Shown piece after piece: positions 19,258 through 29,538 of a DNA stretch of 32,340 nt (positions within the stretch are counted from its first letter, which is position 1; each line of letters begins with the position of its first letter). The notes under the pieces were generated by a model, which saw only the letters and a program-made list of their open reading frames with translations, did not search any database and was not told where the DNA came from. Source of the stretch: Heterotrichella gracilis (lineage: Eukaryota; Sar; Xanthophyceae; Tribonematales; Xanthonemataceae); NCBI GenBank assembly GCA_032358255.1, contig JAULBX010028005.1:1-32340 (forward strand), in the 5' to 3' direction. The translations under genes and the position numbers were made by a program.

Positions 19258-21828
19258 TCACACAAGGTGCTGCGCCTCCACCCTCCGCTTTGCCTCCAGC
19301 TCCTCCCTCTTGTCATCAGGCAGCAGCCGCTCAGCCAGCTTGGCAGCCTTGGCGTGGTCACCCGTCTTGTAGGCCAAGTTGACCTGCGCACACAGATAGT
19401 CAGTACCATGCATTCCGGAGACTCACCCAATGCAAAGCTTGGTGCCAAGCAATTGCAACCTGACACTAGTGCGCACCACGCACGCGCACTATCTGTGAGT
19501 GTGTGTCCGAGTATGTATGACCATTCGTCTAACTTGTGCGCGCGGCAACTCCTCCGCCTTGCCTGTCGTTGCACGTCCTAAACCCTAACCCCTAAACCCA
19601 ATCTCTAAGACCACCACCTACCTGCGCGCGCAGCACCTCCTGGAGCCGCATCCTCCGCTTCAACCGTGGTCCACACCTCCCTAAACGCTAAACCCTAATC
19701 CCATTTTGTGCCACCGCCACCCTACCTGCGCGCGCAGCATCTCCTGGTGCCGCATCTCCTCCGCCTTGTCGGTGGTGTGCAGCTGCTCATAGGCGTCGCG
19801 CAGCCGCTCCTGCGCAAAGCGGGCGCGCTCCTCGGCGCGCTGCCGCCGCATCTCCTCCTCGTCATTCAAAAAGTCAATCTCGTCACCCTGCAGAAGAAGG
19901 TTGTGGCATGATTACCGTAGTCCAAGGCGCAGAATACTATGCATCAGATTGAAATGGGGGTTATATTGAGCCCGTTCGGCATTTTTACAAGTTGTTCGCC
20001 ATGGAAACTGGTGTGTGCAGAGCCCGCACACTTGCAGGCCCCCCTTGTTTGCCACATGTGATCCGCTACAATCCCTGAGTCAGGGTTCACGGTGCAAACA
20101 CGTACCTTTGCAGCCCCGCCCTTCTTGGCCGCCTTGGCCGCCTGCTGGCGCTCGTACGCATCCAAGTCGTAGTACTTTTTGTGCGCCAGCGTGGCGGTGT
20201 TGTAGTCCTCCATGTACTCCTTGAACAGCTCCTTCTCCTCCCACTTGGGCAGGACCTCCACGTCAATGTGCTTGATGTCCATGGCCCAGCGGTTGAACTC
20301 CGACTGCTTGGCGCCAAAGTCGGACTCGCGCAGGATGCCGTACTTGCCAAACTCCTGGATGGGCTTGGCCTGCGGTCCAAGTGTAGGGTTCAGCGGCTAG
20401 GTTTTAGGGTTTAGAGGATGCCTTGGAATGCCGGCGGTATTCGCGAGATGCATTGTGATGTGCATGCTGTACTTGTGGTGCGTGCGTGTATGCATGCAGG
20501 ATGTTGGATACACTGGGATGGCATGCAGCCAGAGCGGTATCAAGGAGAATTATTGGAAAAAGGTGAAGCTCGATGACCAATAGATGGTCGAGGGTTATAC
20601 AATTGGCCATGCGTGTGAAGTAGACATGACAGGAGCATATGTCAATACTCTGCTTCCCTTGCATCCCAGCAAACATTTTTGACTGGCAGTACTTTCCACC
20701 AACGACACCTCGTGGAAGAGCAATGCAGGCATACCTTCTCTTCGCTTCTGCTTCGCTTCTTTTTGTGTTTCTTCTCATCCTTCTTCTTAGGCTTGCCCTC
20801 CTTGGATGCCTTGCCATGCTTGCTACGCTTTCGCTTGCCTTTTTTGCGCCTGCTTCTGCATGATCCACATTGCGCATTACGGACCTTACTTGAGACCTTG
20901 CAGCTTGAGACAGCATTGAAGGTTCAGGGCACGAATTACAATTAAATCCACGATTAGCACAGGTTATATTGTGCATTCAAGTTTGAACAAGTCACCCAAC
21001 CACATTCGCATCACGAGAATGGCCACGATCACCAGGCAGGGGTAAACGATCAATCAGCCACGTACCCGAGCCACCTTCCATGCCTGTACATCACCCATGT
21101 AGATCAGGTCTGGAGAATGACGCACCCACGAGCCATGGGCCATGACCCAGGCCTTTGTCAAACCTAAACCTAGACAGGTATTTCACACGCACATGCAGCA
21201 AGACTCACCTGGAGTCGTCACTGTCGCCCCCTGAATCGCTTTCAGCGCCAGACGAGCTCGCCAGCCCTGCCTCCCTTGCATGGACCCTCTGCACAGCGCA
21301 CACGCGGGTCAGTACCCATTGCACCAAGTAGCCACTGCAACATGACTACATCCCCACCTGGGTGTCACTAACATGCGTATTGCCGTGGTTGACGAGGTAA
21401 TAACAGGTATTCTACGCGCACGACACACGCCGCCCTAATCCGGTAACAAGTATGGAATCGCGACAACAATGTCAATAGTTCCTGCTTTGTGATGGCGCAG
21501 TAATGATGGTCTCCCACCCCTCGATGCTCACTGGCATCATCCAAGCGGTCACGTGTGCCAAGGGGGTGACCTGGGAATCGTGGTGAGTAACCAGTCAGTG
21601 GGCACTGAATACACTGAATACACCCACCTTGCTGTGTATGGTAGCCAGCTCTGTGGCCTTGTCTGTGTGGAACTGCCGCAGCAGCTGCACCGCTTTCTCG
21701 GCGTCCCACCCGCACTCTGTCAGCGCCACCGCGTGCAGCGAGGGGCTGAACTCAGGCAACAGCGCCTGCAGCTTGGCCATGGAGGACTGCTCCTTCTCCT
21801 TCTGGAGCCGCTCAAGATGCTTTTGAAC
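19258..21828 (-). CDS. CUE/UBA-like, lysine-rich conserved protein of unknown function (5' end unresolved)
   Basis: Six exons (21628-21828, 21209-21288, 20735-20855, 20106-20369, 19726-19887, 19258-19383) give 317 residues from the first resolved exon. In order: a Glu/Lys coil (QKHLERLQKEKEQ); a helical CUE/UBA-like segment, LQALLPEFSPSLHAVALTEC followed by GWDAEKAVQLL; an acidic Ser/Asp patch (SGGDSDDSRS); a lysine-rich nuclear-signal-like block (KKDEKKHKKKRS); a conserved-looking domain FGKYGILRESDFGAKQSEFN with WEEKELFKEYMEDYNTATL; a charged coil (EEEMRRQRAEERARFAQERL); and a tail VNLAYKTGDHAKAAKLAERL. I recognise the architecture as that of a conserved eukaryotic nuclear-type protein but cannot name it. 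Ubiquitin binding is an inference from the CUE-like motif. Exon 1 or more is missing: the open frame above 21828 starts with GTG, not ATG. The intron after 19726 holds exon-edge echoes. Confidence 0.7.
19577..19702. repeat. Telomere-like tracts flanking exon-edge echo
   Basis: CCTAAACCCTAACCCCTAAA occurs at 19577-19596 and CTAAACGCTAAACCCTAATC at 19681-19700, on either side of the echo at 19618-19652. A further TTTTAGGGTTTAG tract lies at 20402-20414 in another intron of the same gene, in the opposite orientation. Confidence 0.75.
19618..19652 (-). repeat. Echo of exon 19726-19887 3' end with its donor
   Basis: Bases 19618-19652 match 19722-19756 at 33 of 35 positions, 104 bases away, including the GCGCGCAG|GTAGG junction on the minus strand. 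A weaker third copy (CTCCTCCGCCTTG) lies near 19550-19565. The copies are separated by CCCTAAA-like tracts. Confidence 0.8.
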
Positions 21829-22919
21829 CTGCGGTGCAGTCAAGGAGTGCCCCCACGTCACACACCACCCTAAACGATGCGCCCATGTTTGTTATGCAGC
21901 AGTGAGTTGCCTTTGGTGAGCCGCTTCGCTGGCATGCAATTGGTGTGGTGCTGGGGAAGGTGGTAGCTTTTCTGGCCTTGAACACTGCATGACTCTAAAC
22001 TCTTTTGTAAGTGCAGTCATGCGCTGGAGCAGCGCCGAGCGTGCACAAGGGCATGTTGGCGCAACTGGCGATGGGCCTAGGCACAGTCGCCACAAACAGA
22101 GGACGCCACAGCACACAGTCAAGTATGCAATGCTTGTTATAAGCTGAGCTTGTCTATTTTATGGCATATGCACTCTGCACATGCTGTTATACGTTGCACG
22201 GGAGCGGCATGGAGGGTTGGTGGCATGGCAGCAGATGGCTTTGGTTTTGGCTGCGTACCATGCTCTCTCCCCGTGTCTCCGCCACATCGGGGCCTCCACG
22301 CGTGTACAACATGACGTCAGCCATCTTGAGGCTTTGCCTGCTTGGCCAAGCCCTTGTATGGCTGTGCAACACTTGTTATGGATTGTAAAAGCGATTGTGG
22401 CTTGCAATGCGTAATGCACCCCGGTTACTGCGCTCAGCAAATCAGACCAGGTGCCCAAATACGAAACCAACCACGCCCAATTGCTCAGTATACTTCAACG
22501 AGAGATCCCTGAAGCGGCTACTGCTTGGGCGTTGTCCCATATGCATGTATATATGTATGCGGTATGCATGCACTCGCGACAGAATAGAATAGAGCCACAA
22601 GCGTTGCTGAATGCTTTGGGCAGAGCGCGATACTTCAAGCAGTGATACGCATGGACAAACAACGCAGTTAAAGGAAGCCAACCACTCTTATCAGGCTGAA
22701 GGAAACGCTTTGTCGCATATTAAATCAGCAGAAGCGGGGGTGACAGGACGTCCATTAATTCACTTTTGGGGCGCCCAATCCACTTGCAACATACTTGTGT
22801 GACACGAAAACCTCCTGGTGGACCAACAAACTTACAACAGACCCACTTCCACCAGCACAGCGTATGTACCACATAAGTCATTCGAAATTAAAGAAGTAGA
22901 CCACATTTCAAGAGTGGCA
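21829..22919. other. Divergent upstream region of CUE-like gene and second deacetylase
   Basis: About 1.1 kb lies between head-to-head genes; the missing 5' exon of the CUE-like gene must lie here or further right. It contains an exact TGACGTCA palindrome (22312-22319) and alternating ATGCATGTATATATGTATGC near 22541-22561. No coding exon could be assigned. Confidence 0.45.
22312..22319. promoter_or_regulatory. TGACGTCA palindrome (bZIP/CRE-type site)
   Basis: The exact 8-base palindrome that bZIP factors bind in plants and animals lies between two divergent genes. A single site of this length can occur by chance. Confidence 0.3.
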
Positions 22920-25900
22920 ATGTGGACTGCGCGACTGCCTGCGCTGGCAGGGCTGTGCAGTGTGGGGCAGCGAAAATTGCTAGAGAATGGTATGTGCTAT
23001 ACTACAGACACTTTGAACCGCCTGTGCTACCCTGTCCTGTTGTTTCTGTTTCCGGCTTTTAGGGGGACTGACACTGAGTGTTTTTGGGGTCGCCAGGTGC
23101 AGTGCAGGCGTTGGCACCCCTGGTGTTGTCCCAGATGGAGCGGATGGGTCAGGTAAGTGATCTTGAGGAGAGTTCTATAGCTTTGCAAAACTCTAGCGTT
23201 GCAGAACCATAGCGTGTGGGGCTGTTGATTGTAGGCATGTGTTGGAATGCGGACATTCCGTAGAGCCCCCAATGGCAATTGCAAACGGAACACCCGGCGA
23301 TTGCCACCATGTTTACCTTACCAACATATCGATACCCAGCGCCCATAAATTCGTTACCTTGCTTAAACCTGCTGGAGTGCCGTTGCATTGCCTCTTCGTC
23401 CACACCACCCTGCAAGGGGCAATGCAGCGCCGAATAGGAGGACAACCTTCGGGCGCGCGTGGTCCAATATTTAGTGCCAAAGGTGTTGAGCCGTCAACTA
23501 GTGCTCATAGTGCTCATATCGTAGTGTCATAGACCACCCCTTCCTCTTTGCTTAGTCTTGGCTTGAAGTAGAAGGGTGTCTACAGGGTCCCTCCCCACCG
23601 AGGGCCACTGACTAACCCATTCCATTCATACCCCTGTGTCAGCCCCAGTGGCGCCCGTGTCACCGGCCCCGTGTGATGCGCAACAAACCCATCACTTACA
23701 AATTTGCCTCGCGGTCCAGTCTATCCTGTTTTCATATCCTCTGAAAAAGCCCTGTCTTGGCAACCTCCAGGAGCGCAGCACCATGACCCGACATACGCCT
23801 GAGCCCACCCCCAGTGTGTTGTATACCCTGCACGCGGCGCCAGGCCACGAGCACCACGAGCCTGGCCACGTTGAAAACGCTGCCAGGATCGGCATCATCA
23901 AGCGGGTGCTGCGGGAAAGCTTTCAGGGACAACCGCAGGTGCGACTAGGGTTCCGGAACGCACTGAGTACGCAAGGACATATGACTAACAGGGGACACCA
24001 GGTGTGGGTTATCATGTGTGCGCTAGGCGTATCTCATAACGAGCCGTTTTTGCATATATAGCTGCCCAAGTCCCACATTGACGCGTCGTTACCCCGCGTG
24101 CAAGTGGACACAAGTGCCCCTCCCCAATGCATGCATATGCCTAGCTGCACCCAAGCCCTCGCCCCCAATCCACTACCTGCACCCCTTTTGGACACACCTG
24201 TTTCCACCCCTTACACCCCTACTCCGGTGCCCATCTTTCATCCCGTTAACGTTGCCCTCCCCACAGTTCCAACAGGTCACCCAGGTTCGGCCAGCCAGCG
24301 CCAGTGACCTCGCCAGCGCCCACGCCGCCACCCACGTGCAGGGGCTGAGGGACAAGGTGCAAAACGAAGCACCCACTTCTGTGGGGGATTGGGGGGACCC
24401 AGACGGGGTCACGTACGTCACCAGCACCTCCTTCGACGATGCGTGCATGGTGAGAACCCTGAAGAAAACCCTATGAAACCCTGGCATTTGTTCATGCCAC
24501 ACCACCACGCCACCAGGCGATACTCCATAACCAGTGGGCTGCAATCAATGGGTCGCAGCATCTATTGCCCTTGTTGATACACTGCCAACCCTGGACACCC
24601 TGTCCCTCCTGCACCCTTTTTAGCACACCAACACCAAACAATGCCACCTCCCCTTTTCAGTCCGCAGGCAGCGCTCTCTCCCTTGTGGATGCAGTGGTGG
24701 AGGCCTCCCGTGAGCGGCGGCCGGGCTGCGCCACCCCATCTGCTTTAAGCATATGTCGCCCCCCTGGCCACCACGCCACCTCCACCGCCCCCATGGGCTA
24801 CTGCCTGTTCAACAACGTGGCGCTGGCGGCCAGGAGGGCGCAGCGGAAGCATGGACTGGAGAAGGTGAGAAGGGCGGGGGAGGGGACCGCAGGAGGAAAT
24901 CCTGCCATGGAATCACACTGTGGCGCAATTTACTCCCCTGGCCCCCACCCAATCCCTCCCCCTCACTCGCATCTCCCCTGCCCCTACCGCCATAGGTGAT
25001 GGTCCTGGATATTGACGTGCACCACGGGAACGGCACCCAGGACATCTTCTATCGAGACCCGTCTGTGCTGTTCATCGATGTGCATGAGGCCAGTGCGGTG
25101 TACCCTGGGTCAGGGGAGGCGCATGAAGTAGGGGAAGGGGAGGGGAAGGGGCGCAACATCAACGTGCCGCTGCCAAGTAAGTACATTAATTTGAGCATGT
25201 TGATATGGTGTAATTTAATGTTTTGACTTGACAAGCCTCGTCACTTGAAAACCCTAAACCCTAGACCGGGGATGCGGAGGGGAGAGCGCACTGCAAACCT
25301 GTGCCCACCTCATGCCATTAGATCCAAACATTCAACCCTGTCCACAGGAGATGCAGGAGAGGAGAGCATGCTGCACATGTTTCACACATTGTGGCCCCTA
25401 AACCCTACCCTAATACCCTGAAACTACCCACAGGGGATGCGGGGGAGGAGAGCGTGCTGCACGTGTTTGACCGCATCGTCGCCCCCGCCGCCGCCCGCTT
25501 CCGACCCGGCATGGTTCTGGTGAGCGCGGGGTACGATGCGCACTGGCGGGACCCCTTCCGGCTCCTGCAGTACACCAGCGGGACCTACCATGCATTGGCT
25601 TGTTGCCTCAGAGCCCTGGCAGAGACGTACTGCGGTAAGGGGACGGGGAGGTGGGGCTGGGGGAGTGGTATAGGAAAAGAGGTGGGGAGCTGCAGTGCTG
25701 TATGTGATTCAGTGTGGGTGCTAGAAAATGGGCATGAGGGACAAGGGGGGGAAGATGTGGCTCATGCTGCACCATGCTCCATGTGTATTGGAAGTTTTGG
25801 CGCTGGCTGCATATGTACAACTGGGCTAAATGGGCATGGCTGGTGTGGCCCATTTTACATGTATGGCACACCTGGCATGTATGGCACATCACTGCTTCGT

Positions 25901-26210
25901 ACCTGCATCTACACATCCTTTTATTGACTTACATGGTGGCTGCAGACTCCCCTGAAACGAGAGTGGCAACCATGGCTTGTATTGAGCTCCAGTCATGGCT
26001 GCCATGTGCCGCGCAGAGGGGCGCCTGGTGTATGTGCTTGAGGGCGGCTATGAGCCAACTGCAGTGGCGGAGTCGGTGGCCGAGACGCTGCGGGGACTGG
26101 CGGGGCAGCCATCGGGGGAAACGCGCCCACCCAAGGGCGCCCTGCGGCCTGAGCCTCTGCGGGAGGTGGAGGAGCTAGTGAAGGGCATCCGTGAGCTGCA
26201 TGGGCTGTGA
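22920..26210 (+). CDS. HDA14: Class II histone deacetylase-type enzyme, HDA14-like (paralogue 2)
   Basis: Exons: 22920-22989, 23097-23152, 23771-23938, 24267-24449, 24661-24864, 24996-25176, 25434-25634 and 26017-26210, about 418 residues. Motifs: ICRPPGHHA, VLDIDVHHGNGTQ, VLVSAGYDAH and YVLEGGYEPTAVAESVAETL, so the zinc and catalytic residues are intact. The first two exons give MWTARLPALAGLCSVGQRK, an Arg/Ala/Leu-rich start typical of a mitochondrial or plastid targeting peptide; they join in frame to the domain exon. If they are not part of this gene, the start is ATG 23783 and the protein has about 372 residues. An in-frame 36-base piece with AG/GT ends (24062-24097) could be an extra exon but is not needed by homology. 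The intron before 25434 carries two exon-edge echoes and CCCTAAA tracts. AATAAA overlaps the stop codon. Confidence 0.85.
25247..25267 (+). repeat. Telomere-like tract before first echo
   Basis: GAAAACCCTAAACCCTAGACC directly precedes the echo at 25268. A related CCCTAAACCCTACCCTAATA tract at 25397-25416 precedes the real acceptor. Confidence 0.75.
25268..25382 (+). repeat. Two echoes of deacetylase-2 exon 25434-25634 5' end
   Basis: Copies at 25268-25295 and 25342-25382 resemble the start of the real exon. The second matches 25428-25468, including the CCACAG acceptor, at 36 of 41 positions. All five differences are A in the copy and G in the exon. Confidence 0.85.
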
Positions 26211-26224
26211 ATAAAGCGAATAAA
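26210..26224 (+). promoter_or_regulatory. AATAAA polyadenylation-like signals
   Basis: Two AATAAA hexamers (26210-26215 and 26219-26224) lie at the stop codon of the second deacetylase; the first shares the final A of TGA. They are close to the stop for a cleavage signal, which would leave a very short 3' UTR. Confidence 0.35.
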
Positions 26225-27487
26225 ACAATATGAGGCAATATCTGTGGTTGGATGCAGGGGCGGGTAGTGCTTTTCCCGGAAAATTAGTTTGGTTGCCAGG
26301 GTTGATGGCAAATCTGGGTAAATTAAGTTACAAGTACAGTTTAATCCTGGGCGGTGGGTGCCTGGGGCGAGGTATGCTGGGCAAACATGCAGCTGCGATG
26401 GGGACATGTGCGGGGGCTGCACAATGGAGGAGTGAGGGAGTGGTCCAAGGCTTGGACGATTGTGTGCAGGATGGCTTTGATGTTGGCTTGTGCCGCCATG
26501 CTTGCAGCATGGTGCGCCCAATCTTGTGGCAATATGTGCAGGATCGCCATGCAAGGTTTTAGCTGTGGGGGTACTCTCAGAGTGGCAGTTGTTGATCCCT
26601 AGCCAATCCTACTTTAGAAACAGTTGGCTTGGCTGTTGAATCGTGTTGGTTATTTTTTGGTTGAATTAACAGTTGGTAATGCACCATGACCGCTGTGTGC
26701 GATGGCATTTCTTGCTGTGCACCTTCCACAGTATTGTGGGCTTCCCTGTTAACCAGTTAACAACTGTGATTGCATCGCCCACCATCTGGACTCTGCAAAC
26801 GAGATTTTCCAACCGGTGGCTAGCTGCTGAGTCAGCAACTACATTTACAGGCATATGCATTCCAGGCGGTCTGAAACTATCCTAAACACTACTTTTAGGG
26901 TTTAGGGTTTCTCATTAACTGTGGGTGCAGCGCTTCGCGTTTGAAGTAGTACCGGTATTGTCTTGCTGTGCGAGCTTACAGAGGTTGCACTCTGGTTGAA
27001 CTTACGATATGAGTCTGGTTGTTTGTTACTGCACTGAGGTCAGTTCGTAGCAGATACTCTGTAGTGGTGGGGAGGACACTGTTCCTTGCTCCAAACGTCC
27101 AGACGAACTTTCAGCGTTTCCTGCAAAAGCGTAGCGCAGCAGCCACCAAGGTACGATCAGGCCACCGCTGATACTTGCCCACTGCTTGAACTTGAGTCCT
27201 TGCTGGGATTGTGTTGGTTGGGATGCTAGCGTTTGCTTTAGCTCACTGACTGGTACCTAGGATTACGGTGTAACGACGCATAGCCACTAGCGTTTCAAGC
27301 GCACTATGTTTGTGAATAGGACGCTTGCCCTCTGCGCATAATTTGGTCTCGCAACCACACACGCAGCGGCCTAGGCGTTGGTGTCGCAATCACCCTAGCG
27401 GAGCATCGTCCCCCCGCATGGCTGCATGCCGTGCGAAAGTAAGGGAGACTGAGCGCTTGTGTTTCCTTGCAGTACAGAGGCTTCACC
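26211..27487. other. Spacer between two plus-strand genes
   Basis: This is the 3' flank of the second deacetylase and the promoter or 5' UTR of the acidic-protein gene. A TTTTAGGGTTTAGGGTTT tract lies at 26893-26910. A TTTCCTTGCAG acceptor-like sequence at 27463-27473 suggests a 5' UTR intron ending 14 bases before the start codon. No other gene was recognised. Confidence 0.5.
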
Positions 27488-28375
27488 ATGGCCTCAGCAG
27501 ACGACAACCTCGCATCCCTGAAGTGCCACGCCATCGCCAAGTTTACAAGCCAGACAGAGTGCGATGAGGCAACCTGCACAAGCCCTCGTGCCAAGGACAA
27601 CCTGGCAGAGGAGTGCCCAGCTGGTGAGCCCTCCTGCAGGTTGCTATAGCTAGCTAGTAGTCACAGGGTCTGCTTGGAAACATATGTATAATTTAATACT
27701 TATCAAGGGTCATAGTGTGTGAAATATGCTGTTATCTGTGCAGATGTGACTACACAGCCCGACCCACAGCCTGAGCAGGCTGGCCAAGTGGTGGAGGCAC
27801 CAGTGGTAGAGGCAGTCCTAGACTCTGTCGCTGAGGAAACCACCGACTCAGCAGTTGAAGTGACCATTGCTTCTGAGATTGCAGCATGCGTGTCCTCCAA
27901 GGAAGCTGAAATTGAAGCTGTGGATTCCAAGGAGAGTCCAATCCCCACCCTGGAAGCCGCTGACATTGAACCCATCCCAGACACGGTCCAAACTGCAGCG
28001 GTGATTGCACCCGCACCAACGGCTGAGGATGTGGCACCTACCACCGAAGCTGCCATGCCTGATGGGGCTGCTGTAGACCCTGTCTCACTCACTGACATTG
28101 CGCTAGGCCTGCCTACCATTGGGGAGCATGAAACAGTCCCTGCACTGCCAACCAAGCTCAAGGCGGCAGCTGCTGCACCCACCACCACCATCCTGGTGGT
28201 TGATGCTGAAGCAGCACCTGAGGAGACAGCTGCGACCCCACCATCCACTGTGGCCAAGAGGGTTCAGATTGCAGAGGAGGGTGTCCAGCAGGCCGGTGGT
28301 GTTGCCCGCAGGGCCAGGCGGAAGACCCCTTTCCCCAGATTTGCGTGCTTCGCCACTCCACAGGTGGCCCCCTGA
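27488..28375 (+). CDS. Acidic Ala/Glu/Pro/Val-rich protein, unknown function
   Basis: Two exons, 27488-27623 and 27744-28375 (phase 1 junction), encode 255 residues. The start ATG sits in a good context (CACCATGG). The first exon is cysteine-containing (LKCHAIAKF, ECDEATC, AEECPA) and looks like the beginning of a folded or disulfide-bearing segment. The second is long, acidic and low in complexity, rich in Ala, Glu, Pro, Val and Thr. It ends in a basic segment, RRARRKTPFPRFACF. No signal peptide or membrane segment is visible. I do not recognise the family; it may be lineage-specific and largely disordered. The strong codon-level openness of the long exon and the clean splice junction support it as a real gene. 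The minus-strand open frame over the same bases is a shadow of its composition. Confidence 0.65.
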
Positions 28376-29538
28376 GTAACTAGTACTGTACGGAAATTTG
28401 GACTGCTGTGCCGCTGTCTTATATGACAATGTCATGAATTCTCATCACTCGCCAACTGTCAGTGAGGGGGAAATGCATGGCATTGCTTACTAAGTCCAGT
28501 GATGCCTGTTCTGTTCAAGAACCTTCAGAATTGGTGTTCAACGTAGTCAATCAGATTTCTCAAATAATGGAGCCCGTTCAGTTACACTGCTTCCTGAATC
28601 AGCAAACAGTCGCTGTCAAAAACATTCAAGCCTTGAGACTAGCCAGACAGTATTACCATGTAGATTAGCCAAGCAGCTGGCATACGAATAACTTGTGAAA
28701 AGATGAATGATTGTTCGTGAACCTTGTCCAAAATTGTGTTGCAGTTGAACAGTGTCTAAAATTTAGCTTTGAAGCACGAGGGTCTAAAATTGCTGACCAC
28801 TATATGCGTCCCAAAGGGGATACCGCTAACCAGCTAATGACTGTCACCGATACGGCCACATTCAACCTAGACCTGCACAGTGTCACCCACCTAGCTGCAG
28901 CATGGTCAAGCCATTCATGCCACGCATCGCCCACTCCTACAATACGTGCTTTTTTAAAACCATGCATATGATACAGCCACCCATCATCCTGAAGCTGGCT
29001 GCACCTCTTCTTGCCCCACATCCAGCAGCTGCCTAACCCTACACCTACCACCCAATGGAAACCCTAACAAAACCCTTAAAAACCCGCCTACGTGTACACA
29101 TCAAACCCCTACGCCCTGTGCGTTGATACCCCTTCGCGCCTCCCAAGCAGTAGGGTGCCGAGCAGCGGGCAGAAACCCAAATAAAACCCCGAGCCCCAAA
29201 CCTAAGGAAACCCTAAGTGCCAAGGGCGTGACTTGCGCAGTAGGTAAAGCACCCTCGCCAGCTGCACCCCTGGCTTGGCGCAGCCCTCCCCACCACCATC
29301 CCCGCTACCATCCGTGCATCCCCCCACCCATTGAAACCCCTGTCCCCCCAAATCCCAACAGCACACTCGTCCCCTCAACCTATCGCTCCCCTTCGATATC
29401 TCCACCACCAAGGGTAAGATAAGAAAATAAGAATAGGACTATTGTCATCTTAATATCCTTGCCACCACTTCCCCCTCAAAACCCACCACCACCACTAAGT
29501 GAATCCATATCTCATCATTTGATCACATCCCCTTTCAC
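28376..29538. other. Convergent 3' flanks, strongly C-rich right half
   Basis: This lies between the acidic-protein gene (+) and the BIRC6-like gene (-). From about 29035 to 29540 the plus strand is dominated by C and A with many AAACCC and CCCTAA units and few Gs. No gene was seen. Confidence 0.5.

Noticed and set aside
21829..21861. Start of the CUE-like gene at 21861
   Set aside because: The supposed start codon is GTG, and a good CACCGCAG acceptor lies at 21828/21829, so this is intron.
23641..23750. Possible exon after the TGTGTCAG acceptor-like site, reading MRNKPITYKFASRS
   Set aside because: It ends at a stop with no good donor and is out of frame with the deacetylase domain exon; I could not link it to any family.
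25855..25895. ATGTATGGCAC direct repeats in the last deacetylase-2 intron
   Set aside because: These are two short local copies without relation to an exon edge; slippage is sufficient as an explanation.
27703..28257. Minus-strand open frame of 184 codons opposite the acidic protein
   Set aside because: It is a composition shadow: Ala/Ser/Val low complexity produced by the complementary strand of the plus-strand coding exon, which has proper splice and start signals.
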